64,000 bases of DNA from NCBI RefSeq assembly GCF_018449605.1, contig NZ_JAAVUW010000002.1, positions 310,001 through 374,000 of the forward strand. Direction: 5' to 3'. Under the pieces are notes generated by a model, which was given only the letters and a program-made list of their open reading frames with translations, did not search any database and had not been told where the DNA came from. The DNA comes from Luteibacter sp. dw_328 (GTDB lineage Bacteria; Pseudomonadota; Gammaproteobacteria; Xanthomonadales; Rhodanobacteraceae). Position 1 is the stretch's first letter, and the number at the start of each line of letters is the position of its first letter. Below are positions 7,755-17,255 of this stretch, piece after piece. Position numbers and translations under genes: made by a program.

Positions 7755-8542
7755 ACAACATCCTGTACGAGCGCATTTGCGCCCTTGCATAACGTGCCAG
7801 CGAAGAATGGTCGCGCGCCTCATGAGCGATAAGAGCATCGCCCACTTATAGTTGCGTCTTACCGACCGTGTATCCCCACCCCTTTTGGCGGATCCCTGTC
7901 CGCGACGTAAACATAACGCAACAAGAAATTTCTGACCAGTGGCCTATGTGTGTGTTTTTGAGGCCTTTGTCACACATTTCTGGCATGTAACATGCGTGAA
8001 ACGCCTTCTGGCGCGACGCGCGTCACTGCACAAGTGTGCATTGGCGCACCGAATTGCCGGAAATGTGTAAGGCTCGTGAATGTTGCCGTTGTAACCATTT
8101 GTCCCGGACATCCGCTTTCCATAAGTTGTCGTTTTTTCGTGTCAGGCGTGCGACACGTCGATGTTTTCAGTGTGTTACGAGCCGCGGTCGAGCGTCGCTG
8201 CGAGCGGGGAAATCTCGAGCGATCAAATGGTGACTGAACGAACCACGACCGATGAGTGGCTCTCGCCCATCGCGCGCTGTAGGTGCGTTTCCCCTGAGAC
8301 GCACGGTCTCGCCCGCGTCCTTTCGATGCGAACCTTAGGGAGCGATCTTTGGGCGGGTAATGGCAACTTATTGAAGCGAAAAAACGTCACCTTATGGTTG
8401 TCATGGTAGCGCCATGACACCGTCGCAACAACGCAGGAAGTCATAGAAGTTTTCTCAAAAATTCCTCAACCGTCTCTGTCGTCGGATCGACATCGCAAAG
8501 CCCCGGGAGTAGAACCTCTCCCTTTCCCCACAGGACCCGCCC
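7755..8542. other. Divergent regulatory region between T4SS operon and pncC
   Basis: I see no convincing gene in these ~790 bases. Roughly 7900-8170 is distinctly more AT-rich than the flanks and has T-runs, as expected for promoters and bound regulators. It must hold the promoter of the minus-strand T4SS operon and that of plus-strand pncC. Short frames in 8160-8440 have no SD and no recognisable protein character. I could not place -35/-10 pairs with confidence. Confidence 0.5.
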
Positions 8543-9052
8543 ATGGATTCGCCCACCATCCCCTCCGATGCTGACCTCATGGCGTTGGCCCAGGACGTCG
8601 CCACCGCCGCCCAGGAACGGCGGGTGATGGTTGCGACGGCCGAGTCGTGTACCGGAGGCTGGATCGCCAAGACGCTTACCGACCTGGCCGGAAGCTCGGC
8701 GTGGTTCGAGGCGGGGGTCGTCACGTATAGCTACAGCGCAAAGGAGTCCCTGCTCGGGGTGAACCCGCGAACCCTCGAGCGGACCGGCGCGGTCAGCGAG
8801 GAGACGGTGCTGGAGATGGTTTCCGGCGCGCTGGCCCGGTACGGCGCGGGCGTCGCCGTGGCGGTCACCGGTATCGCGGGACCGTCCGGTGGGACACCTG
8901 ATAAGCCGGTAGGCACGGTATGGATTGGCTGGAAGCGCCGGGGCGGGTACGCCCGCGCCGAACTCTTCCACTTTTCGGGCGATCGCGAGGCCGTCCGCCG
9001 ACAGACGGTGGCTCGCGCACTTGCTGGAATGACCTCCGAGCTCAGGGGCTGA
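8543..9052 (+). CDS. pncC: Nicotinamide-nucleotide amidohydrolase (CinA C-terminal domain)
   Basis: This is a 169-residue stand-alone CinA-C domain enzyme. It hydrolyses nicotinamide mononucleotide to nicotinate mononucleotide plus ammonia in pyridine-nucleotide salvage. The family motif AESCTGGWI is at about residues 33-41, and [16 protein letters not shown] and [20 protein letters not shown] follow, all characteristic. The N-terminal molybdopterin-like domain of full-length CinA is absent, as is usual in proteobacteria. SD AGGA lies just before the ATG. It precedes recA by 92 bp, a common pairing. Confidence 0.93.
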   Translation: MDSPTIPSDADLMALAQDVATAAQERRVMVATAESCTGGWIAKTLTDLAGSSAWFEAGVVTYSYSAKESLLGVNPRTLERTGAVSEETVLEMVSGALARYGAGVAVAVTGIAGPSGGTPDKPVGTVWIGWKRRGGYARAELFHFSGDREAVRRQTVARALAGMTSELRG

Positions 9053-9144
9053 GCCGGGCCGCCTGTGGCACACTTGGCGATTGCGGATCGCAGTCCCTGA
9101 GACCACGGTCGGGCAAGATACTTATCTACACACGAGACCCGGAT

Positions 9145-10191
9145 ATGACGATGGACGACAATAAGCGCAAGGCGCTGGCGAGTGCCCTCGGCCAGATTGA
9201 AAAGCAGTTCGGCAAGGGTGCGGTCATGCGTCTTGGCGATCGCGCCGACGATACGATCGACACGGTCTCGACCGGTTCGCTCGGCCTGGATATCGCTCTC
9301 GGTATCGGCGGCCTGCCGCGCGGTCGCGTTGTCGAAATCTACGGTCCGGAATCCTCGGGTAAGACCACGCTGACCCTGCAGGCCATCGCATCCTGCCAGC
9401 GCGCCGGCGGCACGGCGGCCTTCGTCGACGCCGAGCACGCGCTGGACCCGAGCTACGCCGAAAAGCTCGGCGTGAACGTGGCCGACCTGCTGGTCAGCCA
9501 GCCGGACACGGGTGAGCAGGCCCTCGAGATCGCCGACATGCTCGTGCGCTCCGGCGCCGTTGACATGGTCGTGATCGACTCGGTCGCCGCGCTCACCCCC
9601 AAGGCGGAAATCGAAGGCGAAATGGGCGACTCCCACGTCGGCTTGCACGCCCGTCTGATGAGCCAGGCGCTGCGCAAGCTCACCGCCAACATCAAGAAGA
9701 CCAACTGCCTGGTCATCTTCATCAACCAGATCCGCATGAAGATCGGCGTGATGTTCGGCAGCCCGGAAACCACCACTGGTGGTAACGCGCTGAAGTTCTA
9801 CGCCTCGGTCCGTCTCGACATCCGCCGTATTGGCGCGGTCAAGAAGGGTGACGAAGTCATCGGTTCCGAGACCCGCGTCAAGGTCGTGAAGAACAAGGTA
9901 GCGCCGCCGTTCCGCCAGGCCGAGTTCGAGATCCTCTACGGCGAAGGCACCTCGCGTGAAGGCGAGATCATCGAGCTGGGCGTGCGCGAGAATCTGATCG
10001 ACAAGTCCGGCGCCTGGTACAGCTACAAGGGCGAGCGCATTGGCCAGGGCAAGGAAAATGTCCGTCAGTTCCTGCGCGACAACCCGGCCATGGCCAACGA
10101 GGTGGACGCCGAATTGCGTTCGCGTCTGCTGGTGAAGGCGGGTCCGAAGGCCGAAGCCTCGACCGAGGCCGACGAGCTTGAGGAAGTCTGA
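9145..10191 (+). CDS. recA: Recombinase RecA
   Basis: This 348-residue RecA binds single-stranded DNA, drives strand exchange and triggers LexA self-cleavage. Walker A is GPESSGKTT at residues 67-75. The [17 protein letters not shown] and [12 protein letters not shown] segments are near invariant, and the C-terminus is acidic (EADELEEV). The ATG at 9145 ([11 protein letters not shown]) aligns with the E. coli start MAIDENKQKAL. No lexA gene stands between pncC and recA, unlike the lexA-recA order in Xanthomonas. I saw no clear LexA box of either the E. coli or the Xanthomonas type in the 92-bp gap. recX overlaps its end. Confidence 0.98.
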   Translation: MTMDDNKRKALASALGQIEKQFGKGAVMRLGDRADDTIDTVSTGSLGLDIALGIGGLPRGRVVEIYGPESSGKTTLTLQAIASCQRAGGTAAFVDAEHALDPSYAEKLGVNVADLLVSQPDTGEQALEIADMLVRSGAVDMVVIDSVAALTPKAEIEGEMGDSHVGLHARLMSQALRKLTANIKKTNCLVIFINQIRMKIGVMFGSPETTTGGNALKFYASVRLDIRRIGAVKKGDEVIGSETRVKVVKNKVAPPFRQAEFEILYGEGTSREGEIIELGVRENLIDKSGAWYSYKGERIGQGKENVRQFLRDNPAMANEVDAELRSRLLVKAGPKAEASTEADELEEV

Positions 10192-10684
10192 TAAAGGCAC
10201 GGGGCAGGGCGACGGCACGGCCGATCGCCCCACCCGCACCGCCTACGACAAGGCGCTCGGCCTGCTGGCCCGGCGCGAGCACTCCCGCCGCGAACTCAAG
10301 CAAAAGCTTGATCGCGGCGGTTTTGCTCGTGAGGAGACCACGGACGCGGTTGCCCGGCTCGGCGACCAGGGCTACCAGGATGACGACCGCTTCGCCGCGT
10401 CGCTCATGCGTAGCCGGATAGGCCAGGGTTACGGTCCCGCCCGCATCCGCGCGGAACTGCGCAGCCAGGGCATTGCCGACGCCGTGATCCGCCAGCTGAT
10501 CGAGTCCGCCGACGTGGATTGGCAGGATCTGGCCTCCACCCAGCTTCGTCGTCGTTACGGTGGGCCCTCCGCGGACCCGGCGGAACGGGTACGACGGGCG
10601 CAATTCCTCTTGCGTCGAGGCTTCGCCGCCGCCACAGTACGTGTTCTAACCCACGCCGATGCGGAAGACACCGACGACGATTGA
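10178..10684 (+). CDS. recX: RecA regulator RecX
   Basis: This is a 168-residue RecX, which binds the RecA filament and limits its extension. It is made of three-helix repeats: [20 protein letters not shown], then [19 protein letters not shown], then LRRRYGG. The only start in the needed place is TTG at 10178, 14 bases inside recA. An SD-like GAGG lies upstream and no later ATG or GTG precedes the conserved region. Both the overlap and the weak start would keep RecX low relative to RecA. Confidence 0.92.
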   Translation: MRKSDKGTGQGDGTADRPTRTAYDKALGLLARREHSRRELKQKLDRGGFAREETTDAVARLGDQGYQDDDRFAASLMRSRIGQGYGPARIRAELRSQGIADAVIRQLIESADVDWQDLASTQLRRRYGGPSADPAERVRRAQFLLRRGFAAATVRVLTHADAEDTDDD

Positions 10685-10755
10685 AGGCAGCGAGCCTTGA
10701 TTCTGGACGGAGCGTCTCCGCGACATGTCTCGCAGCTCCCAAGCCACGATAGCTC

Positions 10756-13389
10756 ATGAAAACCGCCGAAATCCGTTCGACCTTCCTCGACTTCTTCCGT
10801 TCCAAGGACCACACCATCGTGCCGTCGGCATCGCTGGTGCCGTCGAACGATCCCACCCTGTTGTTTACCAACTCGGGCATGGTTCCCTTCAAGAACGTCT
10901 TCCTTGGCAGCGAAAAGCCGGGTTACGTTCGTGCGGCCGACGTCCAGCGCTGCCTGCGCGCGGGCGGCAAGCACAACGACCTGGATGCCGTGGGCTACAC
11001 CGCCCGCCATCACACCTTCTTCGAGATGCTCGGTAACTGGTCGTTCGGCGACTATTTCAAGCGCGATGCCATCCGTTACGCCTGGGAACTGCTCACCGGG
11101 GTTTACAAACTGCCGGCCGAGCGCCTGTGGGTGACCGTGTATCACACGGACGACGAAGCCTTCGACATCTGGAACAAGGAGGTCGGCGTCCCGGCGGACC
11201 GTATCGTCCGCATCGGCGACAACAAGGGCGCGCCCTTCGCTTCCGACAACTTCTGGCAGATGGCCGATACCGGCCCCTGCGGCCCGTGCACGGAGATCTT
11301 CTTCGATCATGGTCCCGACGTGGCGGGCGGTCCGCCGGGTTCGCCCGACGAAGATGGTGATCGCTACATCGAGATCTGGAACCTGGTGTTCATGCAGTTC
11401 GACCGCGCTCCGGACGGCACGCTGTCGCCGCTTCCGGCGCCTTGCGTCGACACCGGCATGGGCCTTGAGCGCCTGGCTGCCGTGCTCCAGCACGTGCATT
11501 CCAACTACGAGATCGACCTGTTCGCCCACCTCATTGCCGAGGCCTCGCGCCTGACCGGCACGGCGGATATGGCGAACAAGTCGCTGCGCGTCATCGCCGA
11601 TCACATTCGTGCCTGTTCGTTTCTCATCGTCGATGGCGTGCTGCCGTCGAACGAGGGGCGTGGGTATGTGCTCCGTCGCATCATCCGTCGCGCGCTGCGC
11701 CATGGCTGGATGCTCGGCGTGCGCGGCGACTTCTTCTGGAAGATGGTCGCGCCGCTGGTCGCCGAGATGGGCGATGCCTATCCGGAAATCGCGAAGAAGC
11801 AAGCCTTCGTGGAGCAGGCGCTGAAAACCGAGGAAGAGCGTTTCGGCGAGACGCTCGAGCACGGCATGCGCCTGTTCGACGACGTCGCGGCGAAGTCGGG
11901 CCAGATCATTCCGGGTGCCGATGCGTTCCGTCTGTACGACACCTATGGTTTCCCGGTCGACCTCACGGCCGACATCGCCCGCGAACGCGGCATGAGTGTG
12001 GATATGGACGGCTTCGAGCAGTCCATGAGCGAGCAGCGCGCGCGTGCCCGTGCAGCCAGCAACTTCGGCAGCAAGGCCCAGTTGCCGGCTGATGTCGCAA
12101 GCGCCGTGTCGCCGACCCTCTTCACCGGTTACGACTCGCTCGAACTGACCGACGCGAAGGTGGTCGCCATCGTGCGTGATGGCAAGGCTGTCGATCGGCT
12201 CGCCGATGGCGAGGAGGCCTTCCTCCTGCTCGACCGCACGCCGTTCTACGCGGAGTCCGGTGGCCAGGTGGGTGACACCGGCATGATTCGCAATCCGTCG
12301 GGCGCCCTCGCGGTGCAGGACACCCAGAAGGTCGGCGGTGCATTCTTCGCGCACTTCGGCAGCTGGCAGGGTTCGGCGCCGCTCGCCAAGGGCGATGTGG
12401 TGGGTGCATCGGTGGATGCATCGCAGCGCCAGGCCACGGTTCTCAATCACTCCGCGACGCATCTGCTGCACGCCGCGCTGCGCACGGTGCTGGGCGACCA
12501 CGTGTCGCAGAAGGGCTCGCTGGTGGCGCCTGAGCGCCTGCGCTTCGACTTCTCGCACTTCAAGCCGGTCACGGCGGAAGAGCTCGCACTGATCGAGCGC
12601 ATGGTCAACGACGAGGTCCGTCATAACGACCAGGCCGAAGTCCATAGCATGGGCTACGACGAAGCGATCGAGTTCGGTGCGATGGCACTCTTTGGCGAGA
12701 AGTACGGCGCCGAGGTTCGCGTGCTGAAGATGGGTGATTTCTCCACCGAACTGTGCGGCGGCACGCATGTGTCGCGCACGGGTGATATCGGCCTGTTCAA
12801 GATCGTCTCGGAGTCCGGCGTCGCCGCCGGCGTGCGCCGTATCGAGGCGGTCACGGGTGCGGGTGCGCTCGCGCGGGTCGCTGAGGAAGAGCGCGTCCTG
12901 GGCGAAGTGTCCGGCCTACTCGCAGCGACCGGCGACGATGTCGTCGAGAAGCTTCGCCAGATGTTCGACAAGCAGAAAAAGCTCGAGCGCGAGATCGAAT
13001 CGTTCAAGGCGAAGGCCGCCAGTTCAGCATCGGCGGATCTTGCGACCTCAGCCGTCGATGTTGCCGGTATCAGAGTCGTGGCTGCGCGTCTTGAAGGTCT
13101 CGATGCCAAGTCGCTGCGCGACAGCGTAGACGTCCTCAAGCAACAGCTCGGCGATTGCGCCATCATCCTCGCAGGCGCGCTGGACGGTCGCGTTTCGCTG
13201 GTCGCGGGCGTAGGCGGTGCGGCGCTTGGTCGCGTAAAGGCGGGTGATCTGGTGGCCGAAGTGGCCTCACGAATCGACGGCAAGGGCGGCGGACGTCCGG
13301 ACATGGCGCAGGGCGGCGGCGTGGACTCGCCGGCGCTTCCGCAGATCCTTGCGGGCATCCCAGGCTGGATCGAGGCCCGGTTGCACTGA
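10756..13389 (+). CDS. alaS: Alanyl-tRNA synthetase
   Basis: This is an 877-residue class II synthetase that charges tRNA-Ala. The catalytic core starts at residue 1 ([12 protein letters not shown]). The editing domain has the zinc-binding NHSATHLLH (H565 region) and [10 protein letters not shown] (C667) motifs that clear Ser- and Gly-tRNA-Ala. A DHHA1-type C-terminal domain ([18 protein letters not shown]) ends the protein. Length and motif order are standard. It lies 71 bp after recX in the conserved recA-recX-alaS-csrA run. Confidence 0.98.
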   Translation: MKTAEIRSTFLDFFRSKDHTIVPSASLVPSNDPTLLFTNSGMVPFKNVFLGSEKPGYVRAADVQRCLRAGGKHNDLDAVGYTARHHTFFEMLGNWSFGDYFKRDAIRYAWELLTGVYKLPAERLWVTVYHTDDEAFDIWNKEVGVPADRIVRIGDNKGAPFASDNFWQMADTGPCGPCTEIFFDHGPDVAGGPPGSPDEDGDRYIEIWNLVFMQFDRAPDGTLSPLPAPCVDTGMGLERLAAVLQHVHSNYEIDLFAHLIAEASRLTGTADMANKSLRVIADHIRACSFLIVDGVLPSNEGRGYVLRRIIRRALRHGWMLGVRGDFFWKMVAPLVAEMGDAYPEIAKKQAFVEQALKTEEERFGETLEHGMRLFDDVAAKSGQIIPGADAFRLYDTYGFPVDLTADIARERGMSVDMDGFEQSMSEQRARARAASNFGSKAQLPADVASAVSPTLFTGYDSLELTDAKVVAIVRDGKAVDRLADGEEAFLLLDRTPFYAESGGQVGDTGMIRNPSGALAVQDTQKVGGAFFAHFGSWQGSAPLAKGDVVGASVDASQRQATVLNHSATHLLHAALRTVLGDHVSQKGSLVAPERLRFDFSHFKPVTAEELALIERMVNDEVRHNDQAEVHSMGYDEAIEFGAMALFGEKYGAEVRVLKMGDFSTELCGGTHVSRTGDIGLFKIVSESGVAAGVRRIEAVTGAGALARVAEEERVLGEVSGLLAATGDDVVEKLRQMFDKQKKLEREIESFKAKAASSASADLATSAVDVAGIRVVAARLEGLDAKSLRDSVDVLKQQLGDCAIILAGALDGRVSLVAGVGGAALGRVKAGDLVAEVASRIDGKGGGRPDMAQGGGVDSPALPQILAGIPGWIEARLH

Positions 13390-13459
13390 ACGAAACCGGC
13401 CAGCGTGAACGGCGGCGTGCCGTAAAGGCTCTCCGCCATGCGTTTTATGGCTCCGTGCG

Positions 13460-13489
13460 TTGCGCCCGCTGGTTTGGCTCGGCTAGTAT
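13460..13489 (+). promoter_or_regulatory. Candidate csrA promoter
   Basis: A -35 like TTGCGC (13460-13465) and a -10 like TAGTAT (13484-13489) are 18 bases apart in the 299-bp gap between alaS and csrA. This leaves a leader of roughly 190 nt before the csrA ATG. I see no separate gene in the gap. Overlapping -10 alternatives (TATGAT at 13487) are possible. Confidence 0.4.
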
Positions 13490-13688
13490 GATCCGAATGC
13501 CGAATGCATTCTTCGGCATCGATCCGCTGGATCGAAATGGCAGGACAGCTGGTCAGCGACACACACAACTAGAGCCGGGGAAGGCAGCTCGGCCTTCGAT
13601 GGTCGAAACGTCAACCATTGACGGCAAGCACTCGGGGTGAGTTGTCGTTGGTGGGGAAGCCAATACCTGATTTTATGGAGTATCAATC

Positions 13689-13892
13689 ATGCTGATTCTG
13701 ACCCGCCGGGTCGGTGAAACCCTAATGATCGGCGACGAGGTGACCGTCACTGTTCTGGGTGTCAAAGGTAACCAGGTGCGCATCGGTATCAATGCACCGA
13801 AAAACGTCGCGGTTCACCGCGAAGAGATTTACCAGCGCATCAAGAACGAGAACGATCCTGCCGGCCACACCGGGGACGACCAGGACCAGTAA
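13689..13892 (+). CDS. csrA: Carbon storage regulator CsrA/RsmA
   Basis: This is a 67-residue CsrA, a dimeric RNA-binding protein that binds GGA motifs in mRNA leaders and controls translation of virulence, motility and storage genes. The hallmark [16 protein letters not shown] start and the [11 protein letters not shown] and [10 protein letters not shown] segments are all present. The SD is GGAG about 8 bases upstream, itself a GGA motif that could allow autoregulation. The C-terminal tail ([12 protein letters not shown]) is slightly longer than in E. coli. Confidence 0.97.
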   Translation: MLILTRRVGETLMIGDEVTVTVLGVKGNQVRIGINAPKNVAVHREEIYQRIKNENDPAGHTGDDQDQ

Positions 13893-13897
13893 AGCTC

Positions 13898-13926
13898 TTT
13901 ACGGCTGATGCAAGGAACAGTATCCT
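13898..13926 (+). promoter_or_regulatory. Candidate tRNA-Ser promoter
   Basis: TTTACG (13898-13903) and TATCCT (13921-13926) are spaced 17 bases apart, directly after csrA and about 40 bases before tRNA-Ser. Both boxes are imperfect. Read-through from csrA is an alternative. Confidence 0.35.
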
Positions 13927-13968
13927 TGCCCGCTCGTTAAGGCACGTTCCTCAACGACGAACGTTCAC

Positions 13969-14061
13969 GGAGAGTTGCCCGAGTGGCCGAAGGGGCTCCC
14001 CTGCTAAGGGAGTATAGGGTCAAAAGCCTTATCGAGGGTTCGAATCCCTCACTCTCCGCCA
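13969..14061 (+). tRNA. tRNA-Ser (GCU anticodon)
   Basis: This is a 93-nt class II tRNA with encoded CCA. The acceptor stem GGAGAGT pairs with ACTCTCC, with discriminator G. The anticodon loop in CTCCCCTGCTAAGGGAG gives anticodon GCT, reading AGC and AGU serine codons. A long variable arm is present, as expected for serine, and the T-arm reads GGTTCGAATCC. Confidence 0.97.
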
Positions 14062-14070
14062 GTTTGCAAA

Positions 14071-14096
14071 AAGCCCTGTTTTTACAGGGCTTTTTT
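14071..14096 (+). terminator. Intrinsic terminator after tRNA-Ser
   Basis: Nine-base arms AAGCCCTGT and ACAGGGCTT with a 4-base T loop are followed by a T-run. It starts 10 bases after the CCA end of tRNA-Ser. Confidence 0.9.
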
Positions 14097-14142
14097 GTGC
14101 CTGCAAGAAACGTAGCGCGCCGTTCGGCATGGCCGCAAAAGA

Positions 14143-14173
14143 AAAAGCCCACGGAGGGGATCCGCGGGCTTTT
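14143..14173. terminator. Bidirectional terminator-like hairpin
   Basis: AAAAGCCCACGG and CCGCGGGCTTTT form a 12-bp stem with one mismatch, carrying A- and T-runs on both sides. It lies between tRNA-Ser and the 3' end of the minus-strand hydrolase, and could serve both directions. Confidence 0.65.
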
Positions 14174-14272
14174 CAGGGAATATCCGTCGATGCAAAGGCA
14201 GCAGGGGAACCGCCGGTGATGCTTGGGACCAGGCGCCTCACGGCTGCCATGGGAATTACTATACTACCGGGT

Positions 14273-15418
14273 TTATGAATCGTTCTTAAGTTTGAGAGGA
14301 GTGGCCAGGTATACGTCCAGAATGCCGGCAACCAGCTTATAAGGCTGGGAGGCTTGCAGGTTCGTCAGCACGATCACGGTCAGGTGTTCGTCGGGAATCG
14401 TGGTGATCCAGACGGCGGCGCCCCCACCGGTGTGCATCGTGACGTGACCCTGCTGGCTGTCGTGCATGAGGGCAAGGCCGAAGTCGCCCGTTTTACCGTC
14501 GCTCATCACGTACGGCTTCGCCATCAGGGCGAGGCTTGCGGGCTTGATCACCTTTCCGGTCCAGAGCGCGTTCTCCCAAGTGGACATGGCCTCAATGTTG
14601 CCGCTCAGCCCTGCTGCGGGCATCAACCACTCCGTGGCGATCTTCGAGCCGAAGGGATGGATACCGTCGGTCGACATGACCGGTGCGCCCTTCGCATCGA
14701 GCTGAAGTTTCGAGTGGTCGGCCGTAGGCTGCAGCGCGGTGTACAGGGAGGCGCGACCCGGAATAAGCGTCCACGTATCGCCCCACTGCAGGCCGGTGAT
14801 GCCTAGCGGTTTCAGAAGACGGTCGTTGATATAGCTCTCATAAGGCATGCCACTGACACGCGCAATGATCTCCCCGAGCAGCATGAATCCCGTCTGGTTG
14901 TAGACCATGGATGCGCCTGGCGCTTTGACCGGCCTGGTCGCAAGCAATGCCATCAGATCAGCACGGGTCCCGGCCAGTGGAAGTACGTTGACGGTGTCGT
15001 CCGCGACATTGTCCGGAAGGCCCGATGTGTGGGAAAGGCAATGGCGGATCGTTACGGGAGCCCATGAGGCGGGGAGCTCGGGAAGATACTTCCTGACCGA
15101 GTCGTCCAGCGAGATTTTTCCCTGCTCCACCAGCGTCATGATCGCTACGCCAGTGAACTCCTTGGTCGTGGACGCAAGCGGATACAGGGTCGCGTTCGTG
15201 GCGGGTACGTTCAGTTCGACGCTGGCAACGCCGTAGCTCTTCTCAAGCACCACCTTGCCGTCCTTGATCACGGCGACGGAGGCGCCAGGCGTGTGGCGGG
15301 CGGCCATGTCCTTCGCCACAACGTCATCGACCTGCATCGCCATGGAGGTGCCCGCGTGCGCCGCCTGCGCATGCCAGAGCGCGAAGGTCATCAACATGCC
15401 TATGAAGTTCCTGACCAT
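14273..15418 (-). CDS. Secreted beta-lactamase-fold serine hydrolase (class C/PBP family)
   Basis: This is a 381-residue exported enzyme of the beta-lactamase/transpeptidase-like family. Such proteins include AmpC beta-lactamases, D-aminopeptidases and esterases. The SxxK nucleophile motif is STTK at residues 83-86 and the third motif is HTGGG at 329-333. The second motif, normally YxN, reads YNQ at 173-175 ([10 protein letters not shown]), so the usual Asn is Gln. I chose ATG at 15418, which has SD GGAGGGGG and opens a signal peptide ending near HAQAAHA; the longer frame lacks these. The substrate cannot be told from sequence, and the altered motif argues against a classical AmpC. Confidence 0.85.
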   Translation of the reverse strand: MVRNFIGMLMTFALWHAQAAHAGTSMAMQVDDVVAKDMAARHTPGASVAVIKDGKVVLEKSYGVASVELNVPATNATLYPLASTTKEFTGVAIMTLVEQGKISLDDSVRKYLPELPASWAPVTIRHCLSHTSGLPDNVADDTVNVLPLAGTRADLMALLATRPVKAPGASMVYNQTGFMLLGEIIARVSGMPYESYINDRLLKPLGITGLQWGDTWTLIPGRASLYTALQPTADHSKLQLDAKGAPVMSTDGIHPFGSKIATEWLMPAAGLSGNIEAMSTWENALWTGKVIKPASLALMAKPYVMSDGKTGDFGLALMHDSQQGHVTMHTGGGAAVWITTIPDEHLTVIVLTNLQASQPYKLVAGILDVYLATPLKLKNDS

Positions 15419-15520
15419 GGCGCCCCCCTCCGATGAATGACGGAATGCATCGTAGGAGGGTAGTAAGGACGGCGTACGTGCCGGTGGGCCTCCGTACTTT
15501 CGGCACATGGGCGAGTGGCC

Positions 15521-15567
15521 CAAAGAAAAAGGCCCTGAAAGCTCGCTTGACGCGGTTTTCAGGGCCT
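15521..15567 (-). terminator. Intrinsic terminator of tRNA-Pro
   Basis: Perfect 11-base arms (AGGCCCTGAAA at 15530-15540, TTTCAGGGCCT at 15557-15567) are followed on the minus strand by a T-rich tract (complement of 15521-15530). It lies just downstream of tRNA-Pro. Confidence 0.85.
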
Positions 15568-15582
15568 GATTTCTTCGAATAT

Positions 15583-15659
<77 letters not shown>

Positions 15660-15672
15660 ACGGGAGCCGCGT

Positions 15673-15701
15673 ATATTAGCCATGACCCTGCCGATTCGCA
15701 A
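15673..15701 (-). promoter_or_regulatory. tRNA-Pro promoter
   Basis: On the minus strand, -35 TTGCGA (complement of 15696-15701) and -10 TAATAT (complement of 15673-15678) are exactly 17 bases apart. Transcription would start about 7 bases before the mature tRNA. Confidence 0.7.
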
Positions 15702-15829
15702 CAGGTCGTCGCATCTTTTTTACAAATGCCTGACAGGGCGCCATGAGCGCGGGGCGGCCGGCGGCCATCTGCTAATCTATGCGGCTGCCGCGTGGCGGCC
15801 TCCGTATAGCCTGTCCGAAGAGGAATTGC

Positions 15830-17212
15830 ATGGCACTCACCCCGGCCCGCACCATGCCTGGTGTCCTCGAGCTTCTTCCGCTCGACCAGATCGCCTTCCA
15901 GCGCATGCTGGACACGATTCGCCGTAACTACGAGCGATTCGGCTTCCTGCCGATCGAGACGCCGGTGATCGAGCATAGCGATGTGCTGCTGACCAAGAGC
16001 GGCGGTGAGACGGAGCGCCAGGTGTATTTCGTCCAGTCGACGGGCGCCCTCGGCGCGGCGGAGAAGGGTGGTGTGCCCGAACTGGCCCTGCGTTTCGACC
16101 TGACCGTGCCGCTGGCGCGTTATGTCGCCGAGCACGAGCACGATCTCAGCTTCCCGTTCCGCCGTTACCAGATGCAGCGCGTCTACCGCGGCGAGCGTGC
16201 GCAGCGCGGTCGCTTCCGTGAGTTCTATCAGTGCGACATCGATGTGATCGGCAAGGATTCGCTGTCGGTGCGTTACGACGCTGAAATTCCGGCGGTGATC
16301 TACAGCGTGTTCCGCGAGCTCAACATCGGCGCGTTCACCATCCAGCTCAATAACCGCAAGCTCATGCGTGGCTATTTCGAGAACCTCGGTGTCAGCGACG
16401 CCGAGCAGCAGATGCTGGTGCTGCGCGAAGTGGACAAGCTCGACAAGCGCGGCGCCGACTACGTGCGCGAGACGCTCACCGGCGAGGCCTTTGGCCTGTC
16501 CGCGGAGGTGGCGGACAAGATCCTCGCTTTCGTCCAGGTGCGTTCGACGTCCGTGGACGATGCCTTCGCCAAGCTCGATGCCTTGGGCACCGGTTCGGAA
16601 ACCTTCGAGCAGGGCCGCGCCGAGCTGAAGGAAGTCCTGGCGATGATCCGCGACTTCGACGTTCCGGAAACGCATTTTGCGCTGAACCTTTCCATTGCCC
16701 GCGGCCTGGATTACTACACCGGTACGGTCTACGAGACGACGCTCAACGATCACCCGGGCATTGGCTCGATCTGTTCGGGCGGTCGTTATGAGAATCTCGC
16801 CGGTCAGTACACCAAGTCGCACCTGCCGGGCGTGGGCATCTCGATCGGATTGACGCGCCTGTATTGGCAGTTGCGCGACGCCGGGCTGATTTCGACCGCG
16901 CAGAGCACGGTGGACGTGCTGGTCACCCAGATGGACGCCGCCCAGTTGCCGGCCTACCTGACGCTCGCCACGGAACTGCGCAACGCCGGCATTGCCACCG
17001 AGGTCGTCCTCGAAGGCAGCAAGTTGGGCAAGCAGTTCAAGTACGCCGACCGCGCGGGTATCCGCTTCGTCATCGTCCTGGGCGAAGACGAGATCGCCAA
17101 GGGCGTCGTCACGGTGAAAGACCTTCGCCGCGAAGACCAGTTTGAAGTCGCCCGCACGGAGCTGGTCAAGACCCTGCGCGTCGAACTGGCCCAGGCCGAC
17201 ATCGGTCGCTGA
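15830..17212 (+). CDS. hisS: Histidyl-tRNA synthetase
   Basis: This is a 460-residue class II synthetase that charges tRNA-His. Motif 2 is in the [20 protein letters not shown] region. Histidine-specific motifs [16 protein letters not shown] and [11 protein letters not shown] follow, with an anticodon-binding alpha/beta domain at the C-terminus (about 370-460). The ATG at 15830 has SD AGAGGA at spacing 6. It sits next to hutH and close to the histidine operon, forming a histidine-themed stretch. Confidence 0.96.
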   Translation: MALTPARTMPGVLELLPLDQIAFQRMLDTIRRNYERFGFLPIETPVIEHSDVLLTKSGGETERQVYFVQSTGALGAAEKGGVPELALRFDLTVPLARYVAEHEHDLSFPFRRYQMQRVYRGERAQRGRFREFYQCDIDVIGKDSLSVRYDAEIPAVIYSVFRELNIGAFTIQLNNRKLMRGYFENLGVSDAEQQMLVLREVDKLDKRGADYVRETLTGEAFGLSAEVADKILAFVQVRSTSVDDAFAKLDALGTGSETFEQGRAELKEVLAMIRDFDVPETHFALNLSIARGLDYYTGTVYETTLNDHPGIGSICSGGRYENLAGQYTKSHLPGVGISIGLTRLYWQLRDAGLISTAQSTVDVLVTQMDAAQLPAYLTLATELRNAGIATEVVLEGSKLGKQFKYADRAGIRFVIVLGEDEIAKGVVTVKDLRREDQFEVARTELVKTLRVELAQADIGR

Positions 17213-17255
17213 GCCGCTCCATCCCCCACCTCCCTTTTGCACGGCCTAAGTCCCC

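Noticed and set aside
8161-8444. Short frames on both strands between the T4SS and pncC
   Set aside because: No SD and no recognisable composition; the region behaves as regulatory DNA.
14273-15418. AmpC beta-lactamase resistance gene
   Set aside because: The YxN motif is altered to YNQ and no ampR is adjacent; only the fold family can be supported.
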